Under the pieces are notes generated by a model. That model was not told the origin of the DNA, ran no database searches, and saw only the letters and a program-made list of their open reading frames with translations. Made by a program: the position numbers and the translations under genes. From NCBI GenBank assembly GCA_023417475.1, contig JAEZFP010000071.1, positions 61,474 through 125,473 on the forward strand: DNA of 64,000 nucleotides, written 5' to 3'. Shown piece by piece: positions 33,231 to 41,590 of this stretch (positions are counted from its first letter, which is position 1; every line of letters begins with the position of its first letter). The DNA is from Bacillota bacterium. GTDB lineage: Bacteria > Bacillota > UBA4882 > UBA8346.

Positions 33231-34889
33231 ATGGGCAAAAAATTTTGGTATTTACTCGGTTTTGCAACCCTGTTACTGCTTGCGTTCATTCCCTTTGCCG
33301 GCGCCGCCACTTTGTTCAGCGACGATTTCCAAGACGGCAACGCCACCGGTTGGACCGCCACCAGCGGCGCCTGGTCGGTGGTTCAGGACAGCGGTTCCTA
33401 CGTCTACTATCAGTCCAGCACCAACGAAGGCCGCACCTCGGCCGGTTCCAGCAGCTGGACCAATTACGCCGTGGAAGCCAAAGTGAAGGTGGATAATTTC
33501 AACGGTTCCAACCGCGCATACGTCTGCGGTCGGTGGGTGGATGCCAACAACTATTACTGCGCCAGTATCACCAGTTCCGCGCTGGAGATCCGTAAAAAAG
33601 TCAGCGGCAGTTCTTCCACGCTGGTCAGCGTGGGCAGCACCCAAACGACCGGGAACTGGTACACGGTGAAACTGGAAATGAACGGCACGGCAATCAAAAT
33701 GTACCTCAACGGCGCCTTGAAGTTGTCGACGACCGACTCCAGTCTCGCCTCCGGCGCAATCGGCCTGATCGCTTACAAAGTAGTCGCCAAATACGATGAT
33801 ATTATCGTCACCGACTTCGGCGGCGGAACGGCCACCCCGACACCAACAATAACGACAGGCACACCGACTCCGACCCAAAGCGGCGCCGTTACCCCAACGC
33901 CTACTCCGACCCGGTCGGCCACTCCGACTCCGGGACCGACCGGAGCAATCGGTAGCCCAATCGGCTGGGCTTCCGTGAATGCCTTAGGTCAAAACGGCAC
34001 GACTGGCGGGGCCGGAGGCACGACCGTCCACGTCTATGACAAAGCGGCGCTGCAAAGCGCGGTGAATACCAACGACAATCCCGCCATCGTTTATGTCCAC
34101 GGCACCTTAACCGGCGGACCGGGCATGATTGACGTCAAAGCCAACAAAACCATCATCGGATATGGTAGCGGCGCCTACTTAAACTTCGGATTGTACCTGC
34201 GAGGCAGCAATGTCATTATCAAAAATCTTGATATCATGAACGGCGGATTCGAGTCCGGGGACTCCGAAGGTCTGGACGCGGTCACCTTTGACGATGACCT
34301 TCATCATGTCTGGGTTGATCATTGCACCATGCACGAAACGCGTGACGGCTTGGTCGATCCCACCCGCAACGCCCGGTTTGTGACCATCTCCTATAACTAC
34401 TTCCATTATCAGAAGACCGCCGTCTTGATCGGCTCCAGCGACAGCGACTCCGACGCCAAGTCGGCTCAGAGCAACTCCGATAAGAGTCAATGGCACTATA
34501 CGGTAACGGTCCACCACAACTATTGGCAGAACGTTTACGAACGCGCCCCGCGGGTTCGTTTCGGCGCGGTCCACGTCTTCAACAACTACTATGACAACAA
34601 CCCGACCTATGCGATTGGCCGGGGCGACCGGGCCAATATTTACTCCGAAGCCAACTACTTCTTAAATACCCATGAAGCGTTCGCCGCCTATGACGATTCC
34701 AGCAATCCGGGTTACATCCGGGATGTCAACAGCTTGTTCGAAGGGGACAACGGCAACACCACCGCGAACCCGCCGAGCGGCACCTGGGTCTGGACCCCTT
34801 CGCAGTATTATTCGTACACCCCGCATACCGCCACCTGGGTCAAACAGAATTTAAAAAATTATGCCGGAATTGGCAAAGGGAATCCCTGA
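33231..34889 (+). CDS. pel: Secreted pectate lyase (PL1) with N-terminal lectin-like domain
   Basis: A 552-residue extracellular pectate lyase cleaving polygalacturonate by beta-elimination. Residues 1-25 are a signal peptide (LLGFATLLLLAFIPFAGA). Residues about 27-190 form a LamG/concanavalin-like sandwich (LFSDDFQDGNATGW to YDDIIVTDF), probably binding cell wall glycans. A Thr-Pro linker follows (200-240). The rest is a PL1 parallel beta-helix: SEGLDAVTFDDDLHHVWVDH with calcium-binding Asp residues, RDGLVDPTRNARFVTIS, and APRVRFGAVHVFNN containing the catalytic Arg. Products would feed the oligogalacturonate lyase and KDG kinase. Followed directly by a strong terminator. Confidence 0.94.
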   Translation: MGKKFWYLLGFATLLLLAFIPFAGAATLFSDDFQDGNATGWTATSGAWSVVQDSGSYVYYQSSTNEGRTSAGSSSWTNYAVEAKVKVDNFNGSNRAYVCGRWVDANNYYCASITSSALEIRKKVSGSSSTLVSVGSTQTTGNWYTVKLEMNGTAIKMYLNGALKLSTTDSSLASGAIGLIAYKVVAKYDDIIVTDFGGGTATPTPTITTGTPTPTQSGAVTPTPTPTRSATPTPGPTGAIGSPIGWASVNALGQNGTTGGAGGTTVHVYDKAALQSAVNTNDNPAIVYVHGTLTGGPGMIDVKANKTIIGYGSGAYLNFGLYLRGSNVIIKNLDIMNGGFESGDSEGLDAVTFDDDLHHVWVDHCTMHETRDGLVDPTRNARFVTISYNYFHYQKTAVLIGSSDSDSDAKSAQSNSDKSQWHYTVTVHHNYWQNVYERAPRVRFGAVHVFNNYYDNNPTYAIGRGDRANIYSEANYFLNTHEAFAAYDDSSNPGYIRDVNSLFEGDNGNTTANPPSGTWVWTPSQYYSYTPHTATWVKQNLKNYAGIGKGNP

Positions 34890-34905
34890 TTCCCAGAAGT
34901 AGGAC

Positions 34906-34938
34906 AAAGCTGCCCCTTAACCCGGGGCAGCTTTTTTT
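34906..34938 (+). terminator. Terminator after pectate lyase
   Basis: AAAGCTGCCCC (34906-34916) and GGGGCAGCTTT (34924-34934), then more T residues. Confidence 0.92.
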
Positions 34939-34946
34939 GTTACCGA

Positions 34947-35546
34947 TTATTGAAATATTTTTATCCGTTCCGCCAACGGTTGAAATTCTTTCTCGCCCGC
35001 CGGCGCCGTCGGTTTACCAAAAGGCATTTCGGCGACTAACTTCCAATGACCCGGCAGATTCCACTCTTTTTTGACCTCTTCATCAATCAGCGGATTATAA
35101 TGTTGCAATGAGGCGCCGAACCCTTCGACCTCCAATGAAGTCCAAAGAATGTACTGAAGCATCCCCGAAGAATTTTGCGAAAAGATCGGGAAAGCATCCT
35201 TATAGGTTGGAAAATTAGCTTGTAAATCCGTGATCACCTTTTGGTCTTCAAAGATGAGTATGGAACCGTATCCGTTACGAAACCCGTTAAGTTTTTGAAT
35301 CGTCTGCTCTAAAATCTCCGGCGGGACTATTTTAGCCAAAATGTTTTTCGTGATATCCCATAACCGGTGATGGTGCTCCCCAAGCAGCAATACCGCCCGG
35401 CCGCTTTGGGAGTTAAAGGCGGAAGGAGCGTGCTTCACGGCCTGTTCAATGATTTCCAGAATTCGTTGGTCAGAGGTTACCGGCTCCTTGCTGAGACCAT
35501 AAATCGTCCGCCGTTCTTTCACCGCAGTATAAAAATCTTTACTCAT
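34947..35546 (-). CDS. Nitroreductase family protein
   Basis: A 199-residue FMN-dependent oxidoreductase of the nitroreductase superfamily, HBN1/Frm2-like subgroup. Typical elements: FYTAVKERRTIYGLSKEP with the FMN-contacting RR(T), the HAPSAFNSQSGRAVLL segment, GMLQYILWTSLEVEGFGASL and the C-terminal MPFGKPTAPAGEKEF. This subgroup lacks the long helix insertions of NfsA and usually uses NAD(P)H to reduce nitro or other small compounds. Monocistronic, convergent with the pectate lyase. The physiological substrate is unknown. Confidence 0.88.
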   Translation of the reverse strand: MSKDFYTAVKERRTIYGLSKEPVTSDQRILEIIEQAVKHAPSAFNSQSGRAVLLLGEHHHRLWDITKNILAKIVPPEILEQTIQKLNGFRNGYGSILIFEDQKVITDLQANFPTYKDAFPIFSQNSSGMLQYILWTSLEVEGFGASLQHYNPLIDEEVKKEWNLPGHWKLVAEMPFGKPTAPAGEKEFQPLAERIKIFQ

Positions 35547-35719
35547 GTCATTTCCTCCAATGATTCATTCTGATTCGCTTCATTGTTATGGTATGACCGG
35601 AAGGGTCAAAACAATTCCTGCGCTGTTTTTCTTATTATATTAGATAACGGTGTTTGCCGGCGAAGGTTCCATATTTAGGCAGGAAACCGCAATGTTTTTC
35701 TTGCAAGGAGTGCCAACCG

Positions 35720-36199
35720 TTATCGGTCCCGCGCCGACCGGACCAAAGGACTGGTTTTTATAAAAAACCAGGCGTTGAAGATCCACCAACCTAAAAAAGT
35801 AAGGTAACTGAATACCGGATAAAACCAAGGACGGTACTCGAATAATCCGACATTATGAACGATGATTCCAAATCCCACGCTATACCCGGCAAAGGTGAGG
35901 ATATATAAATATTGAAATAATTTTTGCTTGGGCAAAAAATACAGGAATAACATGACGGTCAAAGTCCAGCAAGGTGGCGACAAGAAGTTTTCACCCAAAA
36001 CATTGAAAATCCCGGTATTTTTGAACCTGATGATATGCAGCAGGTTCTGAAAGATCCCGACGACCACCATATCGCCCAGTCCTCCCCCGAGAAAACCATA
36101 GATCAAGTATTCCTTGTAGTCTTTTTTGGGGATGAAAATCAACGACAAGATCAGAAGGAATATTAAAAATGCGGGATAGAAAAAAATTTGCACCATCAA
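35720..36199 (-). CDS. Integral membrane protein, CBO0543-like
   Basis: A 159-residue protein with about five membrane helices (FFYPAFLIFLLILSLIFI, YGFLGGGLGDMVVVGIF, WTLTVMLFLYFL, YLYILTFAGYSVGFGII, FSYLTFLGWWIFNAWFF). The length and the positions of Gly-rich and Trp-rich turns recall the uncharacterised CBO0543 family of Firmicutes membrane proteins. Function unknown. The stretch 35560-35719 between it and the nitroreductase shows only a 9-bp inverted pair (GATAACGGT/ACCGTTATC). Confidence 0.6.
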   Translation of the reverse strand: MMVQIFFYPAFLIFLLILSLIFIPKKDYKEYLIYGFLGGGLGDMVVVGIFQNLLHIIRFKNTGIFNVLGENFLSPPCWTLTVMLFLYFLPKQKLFQYLYILTFAGYSVGFGIIVHNVGLFEYRPWFYPVFSYLTFLGWWIFNAWFFIKTSPLVRSARDR

Positions 36200-36337
36200 T
36201 TATCACCACTAACTTTTGCGGCTGAACGGTGGGCGCTCCGTCACCCTCAAATTAACATCGGGTTTGACGAAGAAACCTAACTCTATTATTCGACTTACGA
36301 TGATTTATTATTTATCGGCGGACTCGCGATTTGGAGA

Positions 36338-36895
36338 TTAGATCGCGGTGAGTCGACTCCCCAAATCCTGCGCCGCGCCCATGACAGCGCTTCGTTCCGC
36401 CACCTCGCCCCGTTTGGCGACTCCCGGAACCAGTAATTGATCCAAAAAACGCATTTCCAAATAAGCGAACGTCCGGGCGAAAAAGTCAACTGTCAATGCG
36501 GCTGTTGCCGGTGTTTCCTCCTCAAACGGAATCACCACCGCCGCTTTTTTACCACGAACCTGCGGGCGGTTGGCGGGACAGTTGAAGTAAACCCAGCGAT
36601 CAATCATTAACTTCATTAACGCCGTTGGTCCGTACCAGTAGACGGGGGTTCCGAAAACCAGCTGATCGCTCGCGGCAATCTCGGCGTAAATTGGCAGCAG
36701 ATCGTCTTTTTTGGCGCAGGGTCCCCCTCGCCAGCAAGCGTGACAACCGTCACATTCCCGAATGTTGAGATCGGAGAGGTAGATCAGGCGCGTAGTTGCC
36801 CCGCGCGCCTCCGCGCCGGCCAAAACCGCCCGGACCAACCGGTCCGTATTGCCCCCCTTGCGGGGGCTGCCGACGAACCCTAGCATTTTTTGCAT
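36338..36895 (-). CDS. NADPH-dependent FMN reductase / iron-sulfur flavoprotein-like
   Basis: A 185-residue flavodoxin-fold protein. The phosphate-binding loop is GSPRKGGNT (residues 9-17), followed by the Cys cluster IRECDGCHACWRGGPC (about 47-62), which in iron-sulfur flavoproteins binds a 4Fe-4S centre. FGTPVYWYGPTALMKLMIDR is the FMN isoalloxazine loop. The first ATG codon is preceded by CGGAGGTTCAA. It is a second member of the same group as the protein at 57366-58163. Likely a redox carrier in anaerobic metabolism; partners unknown. Confidence 0.88.
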   Translation of the reverse strand: MQKMLGFVGSPRKGGNTDRLVRAVLAGAEARGATTRLIYLSDLNIRECDGCHACWRGGPCAKKDDLLPIYAEIAASDQLVFGTPVYWYGPTALMKLMIDRWVYFNCPANRPQVRGKKAAVVIPFEEETPATAALTVDFFARTFAYLEMRFLDQLLVPGVAKRGEVAERSAVMGAAQDLGSRLTAI

Positions 36896-37032
36896 TTGAA
36901 CCTCCGCGGTATCATAAATTCCAAGTGCTGTCTTTCAATATAACGCACGAGCGCGGAATATTAAAGTTCCACTTTGTTGTCGTTTTGAAAGGGCCAATTG
37001 CCACAAAACTAAACGGGAATCGTGTCAAAAAC

Positions 37033-37059
37033 AAAAAATCCCCGCATGATTGCAGGGAT
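37033..37059 (-). terminator. Terminator after tRNA-Arg
   Basis: ATCCCCGC (37038-37045) pairs with GCAGGGAT (37052-37059) with one wobble; six T residues follow on the minus strand. Confidence 0.85.
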
Positions 37060-37075
37060 CAAACTTATTTAAATA

Positions 37076-37151
37076 TGGCGGCCCCGAGATGAGTCGAACA
37101 TCCGACACACGGTTTAGGAAACCGCTGCTCTATCCTCTGAGCTACGGGGCC
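37076..37151 (-). tRNA. tRNA-Arg(CCT)
   Basis: A 76-nt tRNA including an encoded CCA end. Acceptor stem GGCCCCG/CGGGGCC, D arm GCTCAGAGGATAGAGC, anticodon arm GCGGT-TTCCTAA-ACCGT with anticodon CCT in positions 34-36, T arm with GTTCGAC. It decodes AGG. Followed by its own intrinsic terminator. Confidence 0.95.
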
Positions 37152-37383
37152 GTTATGATTTGAGCATTCATATTATAGCAGAAAATGCGGCTTCTTACAA
37201 CGGATTACCCCGCTCCAAATTCTCTCTGCCACCGCGTATTCAATAAGTAACCTCATTACATTTTCTAGAATTTCATTCTTTGTTTACTAGTACTGGCAGG
37301 AAATTTACAAAAAAGTCAGAACTAATTACACTTAATAAACATAAAATTTTGCCATTTCACAATCAATTTGGAGGGTGCTCACG

Positions 37384-38106
37384 ATGAAAAAATTCTTATT
37401 CCGATTTAGTTTGTTATCGCTTTTCATGCTGTTGGTCTCCGCCACCTGTTTTAGCGCTCCGGCGCCGCTGTCCTTAGACAAGGCCGGCAAGGTCATCAGT
37501 GCATCCAAAGGAAAAACTTGTTTTATCTTCGGTAGTTTCAAATTAGTTCATACCCGCTGGAACATTCGCGATCCCAAACTGGTGGGGAGTGTTACCGATG
37601 TAAACAACGATTGCAAGTGCATTGTTTCTCTTGAGCTCCTAAATACCGACACCAATAAGTCTTACCAGTTGAAGTTTAAACCCGTTACCGGTTCCAATAC
37701 TATTGACTATGCCGCAAGTCTTTTATCAAAAAATGACGAAGATCCTTATTGGGTGATTGAGCTCCCGCCAGGAAATTATGAAGTGGCGACGGTTACCTTC
37801 CGCTTAACCATGGACCGGGTCGGTTATTTTTACTTCGATGACGATATTGTCACTATCCCGATCGCACGGGACCTCAAACGCAGGATATCCGTCAACGCCC
37901 AAGCGAAGCAGCTCATTTATATTGGCGATTACGCCGTTGACTTCAAATCCAACATCGGTTTGGTGGCAGTTACCCAGATTTATCCCTACCACCAACTGAA
38001 AGTGAACCTGACTGACAATTTTGAAGCGACCAAAAACGCGTTAATCAACGCGACCGGAGCCAAGGACAAGCTGGACGCTTTCGAATTGATCTCCGCGTTG
38101 AAATAA
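37384..38106 (+). CDS. Secreted protein A1, paralogue of A2
   Basis: A 240-residue exported protein. Residues 1-25 are a signal peptide (MKKFLFRFSLLSLFMLLVS to CFSAPA). The mature part is beta-rich: CFIFGSFKLVHTRWNI, LKFKPVTGS, DPYWVIELPPGNYEVATVTF and QLIYIGDYAVDFKSNI. The paralogue at 41591-42319 shares these blocks almost position by position. The PPGxYEV and YIGDY blocks recall bacterial DUF2846-like carrier domains, but this is only a resemblance. It follows TTGGAGGGTG. It is convergent with protease gene B1. No known family recognised; function unknown. Confidence 0.75.
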   Translation: MKKFLFRFSLLSLFMLLVSATCFSAPAPLSLDKAGKVISASKGKTCFIFGSFKLVHTRWNIRDPKLVGSVTDVNNDCKCIVSLELLNTDTNKSYQLKFKPVTGSNTIDYAASLLSKNDEDPYWVIELPPGNYEVATVTFRLTMDRVGYFYFDDDIVTIPIARDLKRRISVNAQAKQLIYIGDYAVDFKSNIGLVAVTQIYPYHQLKVNLTDNFEATKNALINATGAKDKLDAFELISALK

Positions 38107-38114
38107 TTTATTTA

Positions 38115-38148
38115 AAAGCGGCCCGTTGCTCTCGCACCGGACCGCTTT
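38115..38148. terminator. Terminator between A1 and B1
   Basis: AAAGCGG (38115-38121 region) pairs with CCGCTTT (38142-38148), extended by CCG/CGG pairs toward the loop. It lies between the convergent A1 and B1 genes and can act in both directions. Confidence 0.65.
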
Positions 38149-38159
38149 ATCATGAATAA

Positions 38160-39761
38160 TTACGCAAGTTGTTTCGCTAAATTTTCTTTAAACTCCTCGG
38201 AATATTCGTCAACCGTTTCCCCAAAAACCTTTTCAAATGCACTTTTGGGGTCTTGGGTATCTTTGGTTGTCGCCAGCCACTCTCCCAACCGATGAATCCC
38301 TTGCCTTGCCATTAACTCGCTAACGGCGCAAGCAGTGTAGGCCCGCACCGCGGTTATTCCATACTGAGCAACCGCTTGATCCCAGCCTTCCGGGCTGAGC
38401 AGTTCGGTCAAGGTTAATTCAGACTTGATTTTACTCCCTTGAAGGTTTTTAAGCCAGAGTTTCCGAAAGGATCCTCCGACAGCCGCCTCCGCGTCTTCAG
38501 TCACCATAGCGGCGATAACGTCGGCCATTCCTTCCCGTAGCCACATGAATTTAACCAAAAGCTCCGGGGTTACCTGTTGATTTTGAAAACGTCTGACCGC
38601 AATTAAGGAACCATGATAAACCTTGCTCGCGCAGTCCGGCAATTCATCCAAAAAAATCAAAGCCTTTTTCCCGTTCAGCCACCACGAGTTGGTCTTGGAT
38701 ATTGGCTCTGCCTGCCGCCCTAAACGCATTTCATTCTGAAGCATCTTTAAATAACTCCGCCGGTCCGGAGCCAATAGGATCTCCTGTTCCGACCGGATCA
38801 CAGCGCCAAAATGCTCCTTAAAAAGACCTTGGCTGCGGTTAAACCCTTCATCAAGCCCCCCGATCGCGTCAAAATTTCCTTTACTGTCAAATTTAATTTG
38901 CTGACTTGGGATATACAATTTTTCGAACCATCCGCGCACCTTCTCCTCAAAATCGGGATAGCCCATTCCAAAACTTTGTTCAAAATTGGTCTCCGCCGTT
39001 TCGAGCATGGCTAATCGTTGATAATATTCGGCAATTGCGGTTAATCCGGTTTTTGGAGCAACTTTCATCAAAAAACAAGTCATCAACCCGGCGACTGGGT
39101 AAGGATGGCGGTCGCTTTTCATCAGTTTTTCCCAACCATAATGAGTAACGTCACTAAGTTCCGAGGGCGACACGATGTTTTTCGTATGACGGACGCCATA
39201 ATATTGTTCAATCTTCCAATCGGCAACTTTCAGATACCCGATATCTTCCGCAATATACGCCGCGAGATAATCGGCGGATCCTTCGGCAAGCCAATACAGT
39301 CCGCGCTCTTCCTTACCCGAGGCTAACTGAAACTGCAATTGGTGAGCTAACTCATGTGCCGTAACATAATACGCATTGCTTTCCTGATCGAAAATCACCT
39401 CGCCAAAGTTCAAAGCGATCAGGTTCCGTTCGTCACGGGCGACTCCACCGGTTATTTCCGAATGACTCGCCGCTTCTGCCGGGGAATACCCAAACTCTTC
39501 CCGCAAAACCCGGCGGTAACTGTCCAGATTGGGGCAGACATAAATTTTAATATCTTTGCTTAGGGTCACTTTCATTCGTTGTTCAACAATACCGTTAAAG
39601 GCCGCGACTACCTTTTCGACGATCGTCAACACCTGGGGCGGGGTATTTGGCTCCGGGATGACCGTGATCGCGCCATAGGCCGCTGTCTCCATACACAAAA
39701 GGCATACCAACAGCAACAATCTGAGTAAAGGCTTAACAATTTGATCAAATAAGCATTTCAA
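38160..39761 (-). CDS. Secreted two-domain peptidase-MA protein B1
   Basis: A 533-residue exported metallopeptidase-like protein. The true start is the TTG at 39761: GGAGGTG lies 8 bases upstream, inside what would be the first codons of the ATG start at 39776. The signal peptide spans residues 1-30 (LLRLLLLVCLLCMETAA). Domain 1 is a peptidase-MA fold with HELAH at 136-140 and the third zinc ligand Glu in WLAEGSADYLAA. Domain 2 (from about 275) repeats the same fold, but the zinc motif is replaced by SLIAV near 385, so only the first half can be catalytic. It follows B2 by 40 bases in one operon. Confidence 0.8.
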   Translation of the reverse strand: MKCLFDQIVKPLLRLLLLVCLLCMETAAYGAITVIPEPNTPPQVLTIVEKVVAAFNGIVEQRMKVTLSKDIKIYVCPNLDSYRRVLREEFGYSPAEAASHSEITGGVARDERNLIALNFGEVIFDQESNAYYVTAHELAHQLQFQLASGKEERGLYWLAEGSADYLAAYIAEDIGYLKVADWKIEQYYGVRHTKNIVSPSELSDVTHYGWEKLMKSDRHPYPVAGLMTCFLMKVAPKTGLTAIAEYYQRLAMLETAETNFEQSFGMGYPDFEEKVRGWFEKLYIPSQQIKFDSKGNFDAIGGLDEGFNRSQGLFKEHFGAVIRSEQEILLAPDRRSYLKMLQNEMRLGRQAEPISKTNSWWLNGKKALIFLDELPDCASKVYHGSLIAVRRFQNQQVTPELLVKFMWLREGMADVIAAMVTEDAEAAVGGSFRKLWLKNLQGSKIKSELTLTELLSPEGWDQAVAQYGITAVRAYTACAVSELMARQGIHRLGEWLATTKDTQDPKSAFEKVFGETVDEYSEEFKENLAKQLA

Positions 39762-39801
39762 ACCAGGCACCTCCATAAAGTACGCCAGACAGGATAATTT
39801 T

Positions 39802-41403
39802 TCAATTGATTCTGATCTGATTTTTCATTAAATATTCCTCAAAACGTAAAGCAAAATCAACATTTGAATTCGTAAACACCTGCGAAAATGCTTTTTGGGG
39901 ATCGTTCGAACGTTTTGACGCATATAGCCACAACGTGATTGATTGCGAATCATTGGTATCCAACAGATAACTGCATGCCAAAGCGGCATAACTGGCAACA
40001 ATCGGTTCTCCATAGGATTCGATGGCGTCATTCCATGATTGCGCGGTGCGTAATTGTTGCAACGTTGGAACGGTTTTTGCGTTGCGCAACGTCTCAATCC
40101 ATGACTGACGATAACTTGCCAAAGAACGTAGGCCCGCCTTTTCAACCGCTAACGCCCCAAACCATTCGGCTGTCCCATTGCGCAGCCAATACAGGTTATT
40201 TGTAAAACTCGCCGAGGCTTGCTGACTAAATAACTTTTTCATCATGATATTGGCGATACGGTAATAACCCTGCTGTTGCATAGCCAGATTATTAATTTCT
40301 ATGATTGTCGTGCCGCTATTAAACCGCCACGTGGCGACAGCGGCTGCTTTTTCGGCTTGTTCCTTCGCAAGTCCGAACTCAGTTGTCAAAGCCGCAATGT
40401 ATGCCGCCTTCCCGTCGGCAATAACAATCCGTTGGTTGCTATGGAGATTGACCGCCAATTTTTCTTTTAACAATGATTGTCCCAGCTGAAAAGCAGCGGC
40501 GACCGTTTTTCCGATCTCGCTTTGACCGTCGGCGATCACCTCGATGGAGGCGCTCTCCGCCAACGACTGCTCCAACCAGGCTTGAACCAACTGGTAGAAA
40601 TTATCCAACGAGATTCCGAATATTTCTTCAAAGTTTACCGTATCATCACGAAAATTGGAGGATTGAGCGAAGTAGTCGGGCATCTTTTTATAAAAGTCTT
40701 GCTTGACCACGGTCATCAAATAAAAGACCATCAGATCCGAAACTTCGTAAGGGTGCAACTTGTCGGTGCTGCACTTAGTCCACTCCGCTAATGAAACATA
40801 CCCCAACGTCTGCGGCTCTGCATATTTATTAGCGTTCCGCAAAATATTAATCCGATCCAACTTCCATTTTTCCATACTCTCATAACCGCAACGGGCAGCG
40901 ACCAACGCGCCGATCAAATCGGCCGTTCCCTCCCGCATCCAACGCAAGGTCCGTCCGGAATAATTTCCGCTCAAGTCTGCTTGGAGTTGATGAGCCAATT
41001 CGTGCGGCGTCACCCGGTAGGCTTCACTTTTCACTTGTTCAACGGTTGTCATCTCCAATCTCATCGCAATTGACGCCAGATCGTCCCGCGACATCCCGCT
41101 GGATGTTTCCGCATACTTTTGCGCCTCTTTTTTGGAAAACTTAAATTTCCGCTGCAGAACGGCGGCATAACTTGCTTCGTTCGGACAGACATAAAGCTCG
41201 ATTCTGCGGGTTAAAAACACTTGTAAATCCTGATTGACGATCTCATTAAACGCGGCGACGATCTTCTGAACGGTTTCAACCGCAATTTCAGCAGTCCCCG
41301 ACTCTACGTTGACTTTAATCGTTCCAAATGCCAAGGTAACTGAGGAGAGTACAAAAAACAGACCCCAAAACATGATTCCCTGTTTTCCCATGCGAAACTT
41401 CAT
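39802..41403 (-). CDS. Secreted two-domain peptidase-MA protein B2
   Basis: A 533-residue paralogue of B1, of identical length. Signal peptide in residues 1-27 (GIMFWGLFFVLSSVTLAF). Domain 1 has the zinc motif HELAH at 134-138 and the ligand Glu in MREGTADLIGA. Domain 2 aligns with domain 1 (YWLRNGTAEWFGA for RWMREGTADLIGA), but HELAH is replaced by IMMKK near 381-386 and the ligand Glu by Asn. AAAGGTGGGA precedes the ATG. B2 and B1 are co-transcribed leftward; the A2 gene diverges upstream. Peptidase-MA proteins are poorly characterised; substrate unknown. Confidence 0.8.
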   Translation of the reverse strand: MKFRMGKQGIMFWGLFFVLSSVTLAFGTIKVNVESGTAEIAVETVQKIVAAFNEIVNQDLQVFLTRRIELYVCPNEASYAAVLQRKFKFSKKEAQKYAETSSGMSRDDLASIAMRLEMTTVEQVKSEAYRVTPHELAHQLQADLSGNYSGRTLRWMREGTADLIGALVAARCGYESMEKWKLDRINILRNANKYAEPQTLGYVSLAEWTKCSTDKLHPYEVSDLMVFYLMTVVKQDFYKKMPDYFAQSSNFRDDTVNFEEIFGISLDNFYQLVQAWLEQSLAESASIEVIADGQSEIGKTVAAAFQLGQSLLKEKLAVNLHSNQRIVIADGKAAYIAALTTEFGLAKEQAEKAAAVATWRFNSGTTIIEINNLAMQQQGYYRIANIMMKKLFSQQASASFTNNLYWLRNGTAEWFGALAVEKAGLRSLASYRQSWIETLRNAKTVPTLQQLRTAQSWNDAIESYGEPIVASYAALACSYLLDTNDSQSITLWLYASKRSNDPQKAFSQVFTNSNVDFALRFEEYLMKNQIRIN

Positions 41404-41550
41404 TGGATCCCACCTTTAGCCCAAATTACCATTTGTAATTATTTCTGCCTGCCGGGCGGTAAATCCTTTTGTTGCCATGGAAAATTGTAATTGCTACGTT
41501 AACATTTTCCAATTGAGAAGGAAACGATCCAAAAGACTCGAAGATTTTAT

Positions 41551-41579
41551 TTGAAGACCGTAAATATAACCGTTATAAT
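41551..41579 (+). promoter_or_regulatory. Promoter-like element for A2
   Basis: TTGAAG (41551-41556), 17-base spacer, TATAAT (41574-41579). The A2 ATG is only 11 bases past the -10 box, so a transcript from here would be almost leaderless and would lack the GAGAGG ribosome site at 41580-41585. Either initiation is leaderless or the real promoter lies further upstream. Confidence 0.5.
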
Positions 41580-41590
41580 GAGAGGTAACT

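Noticed and set aside
35643..35724. 9-bp inverted repeat GATAACGGT/ACCGTTATC
   Set aside because: Short arms with a 64-base loop; compatible with chance.
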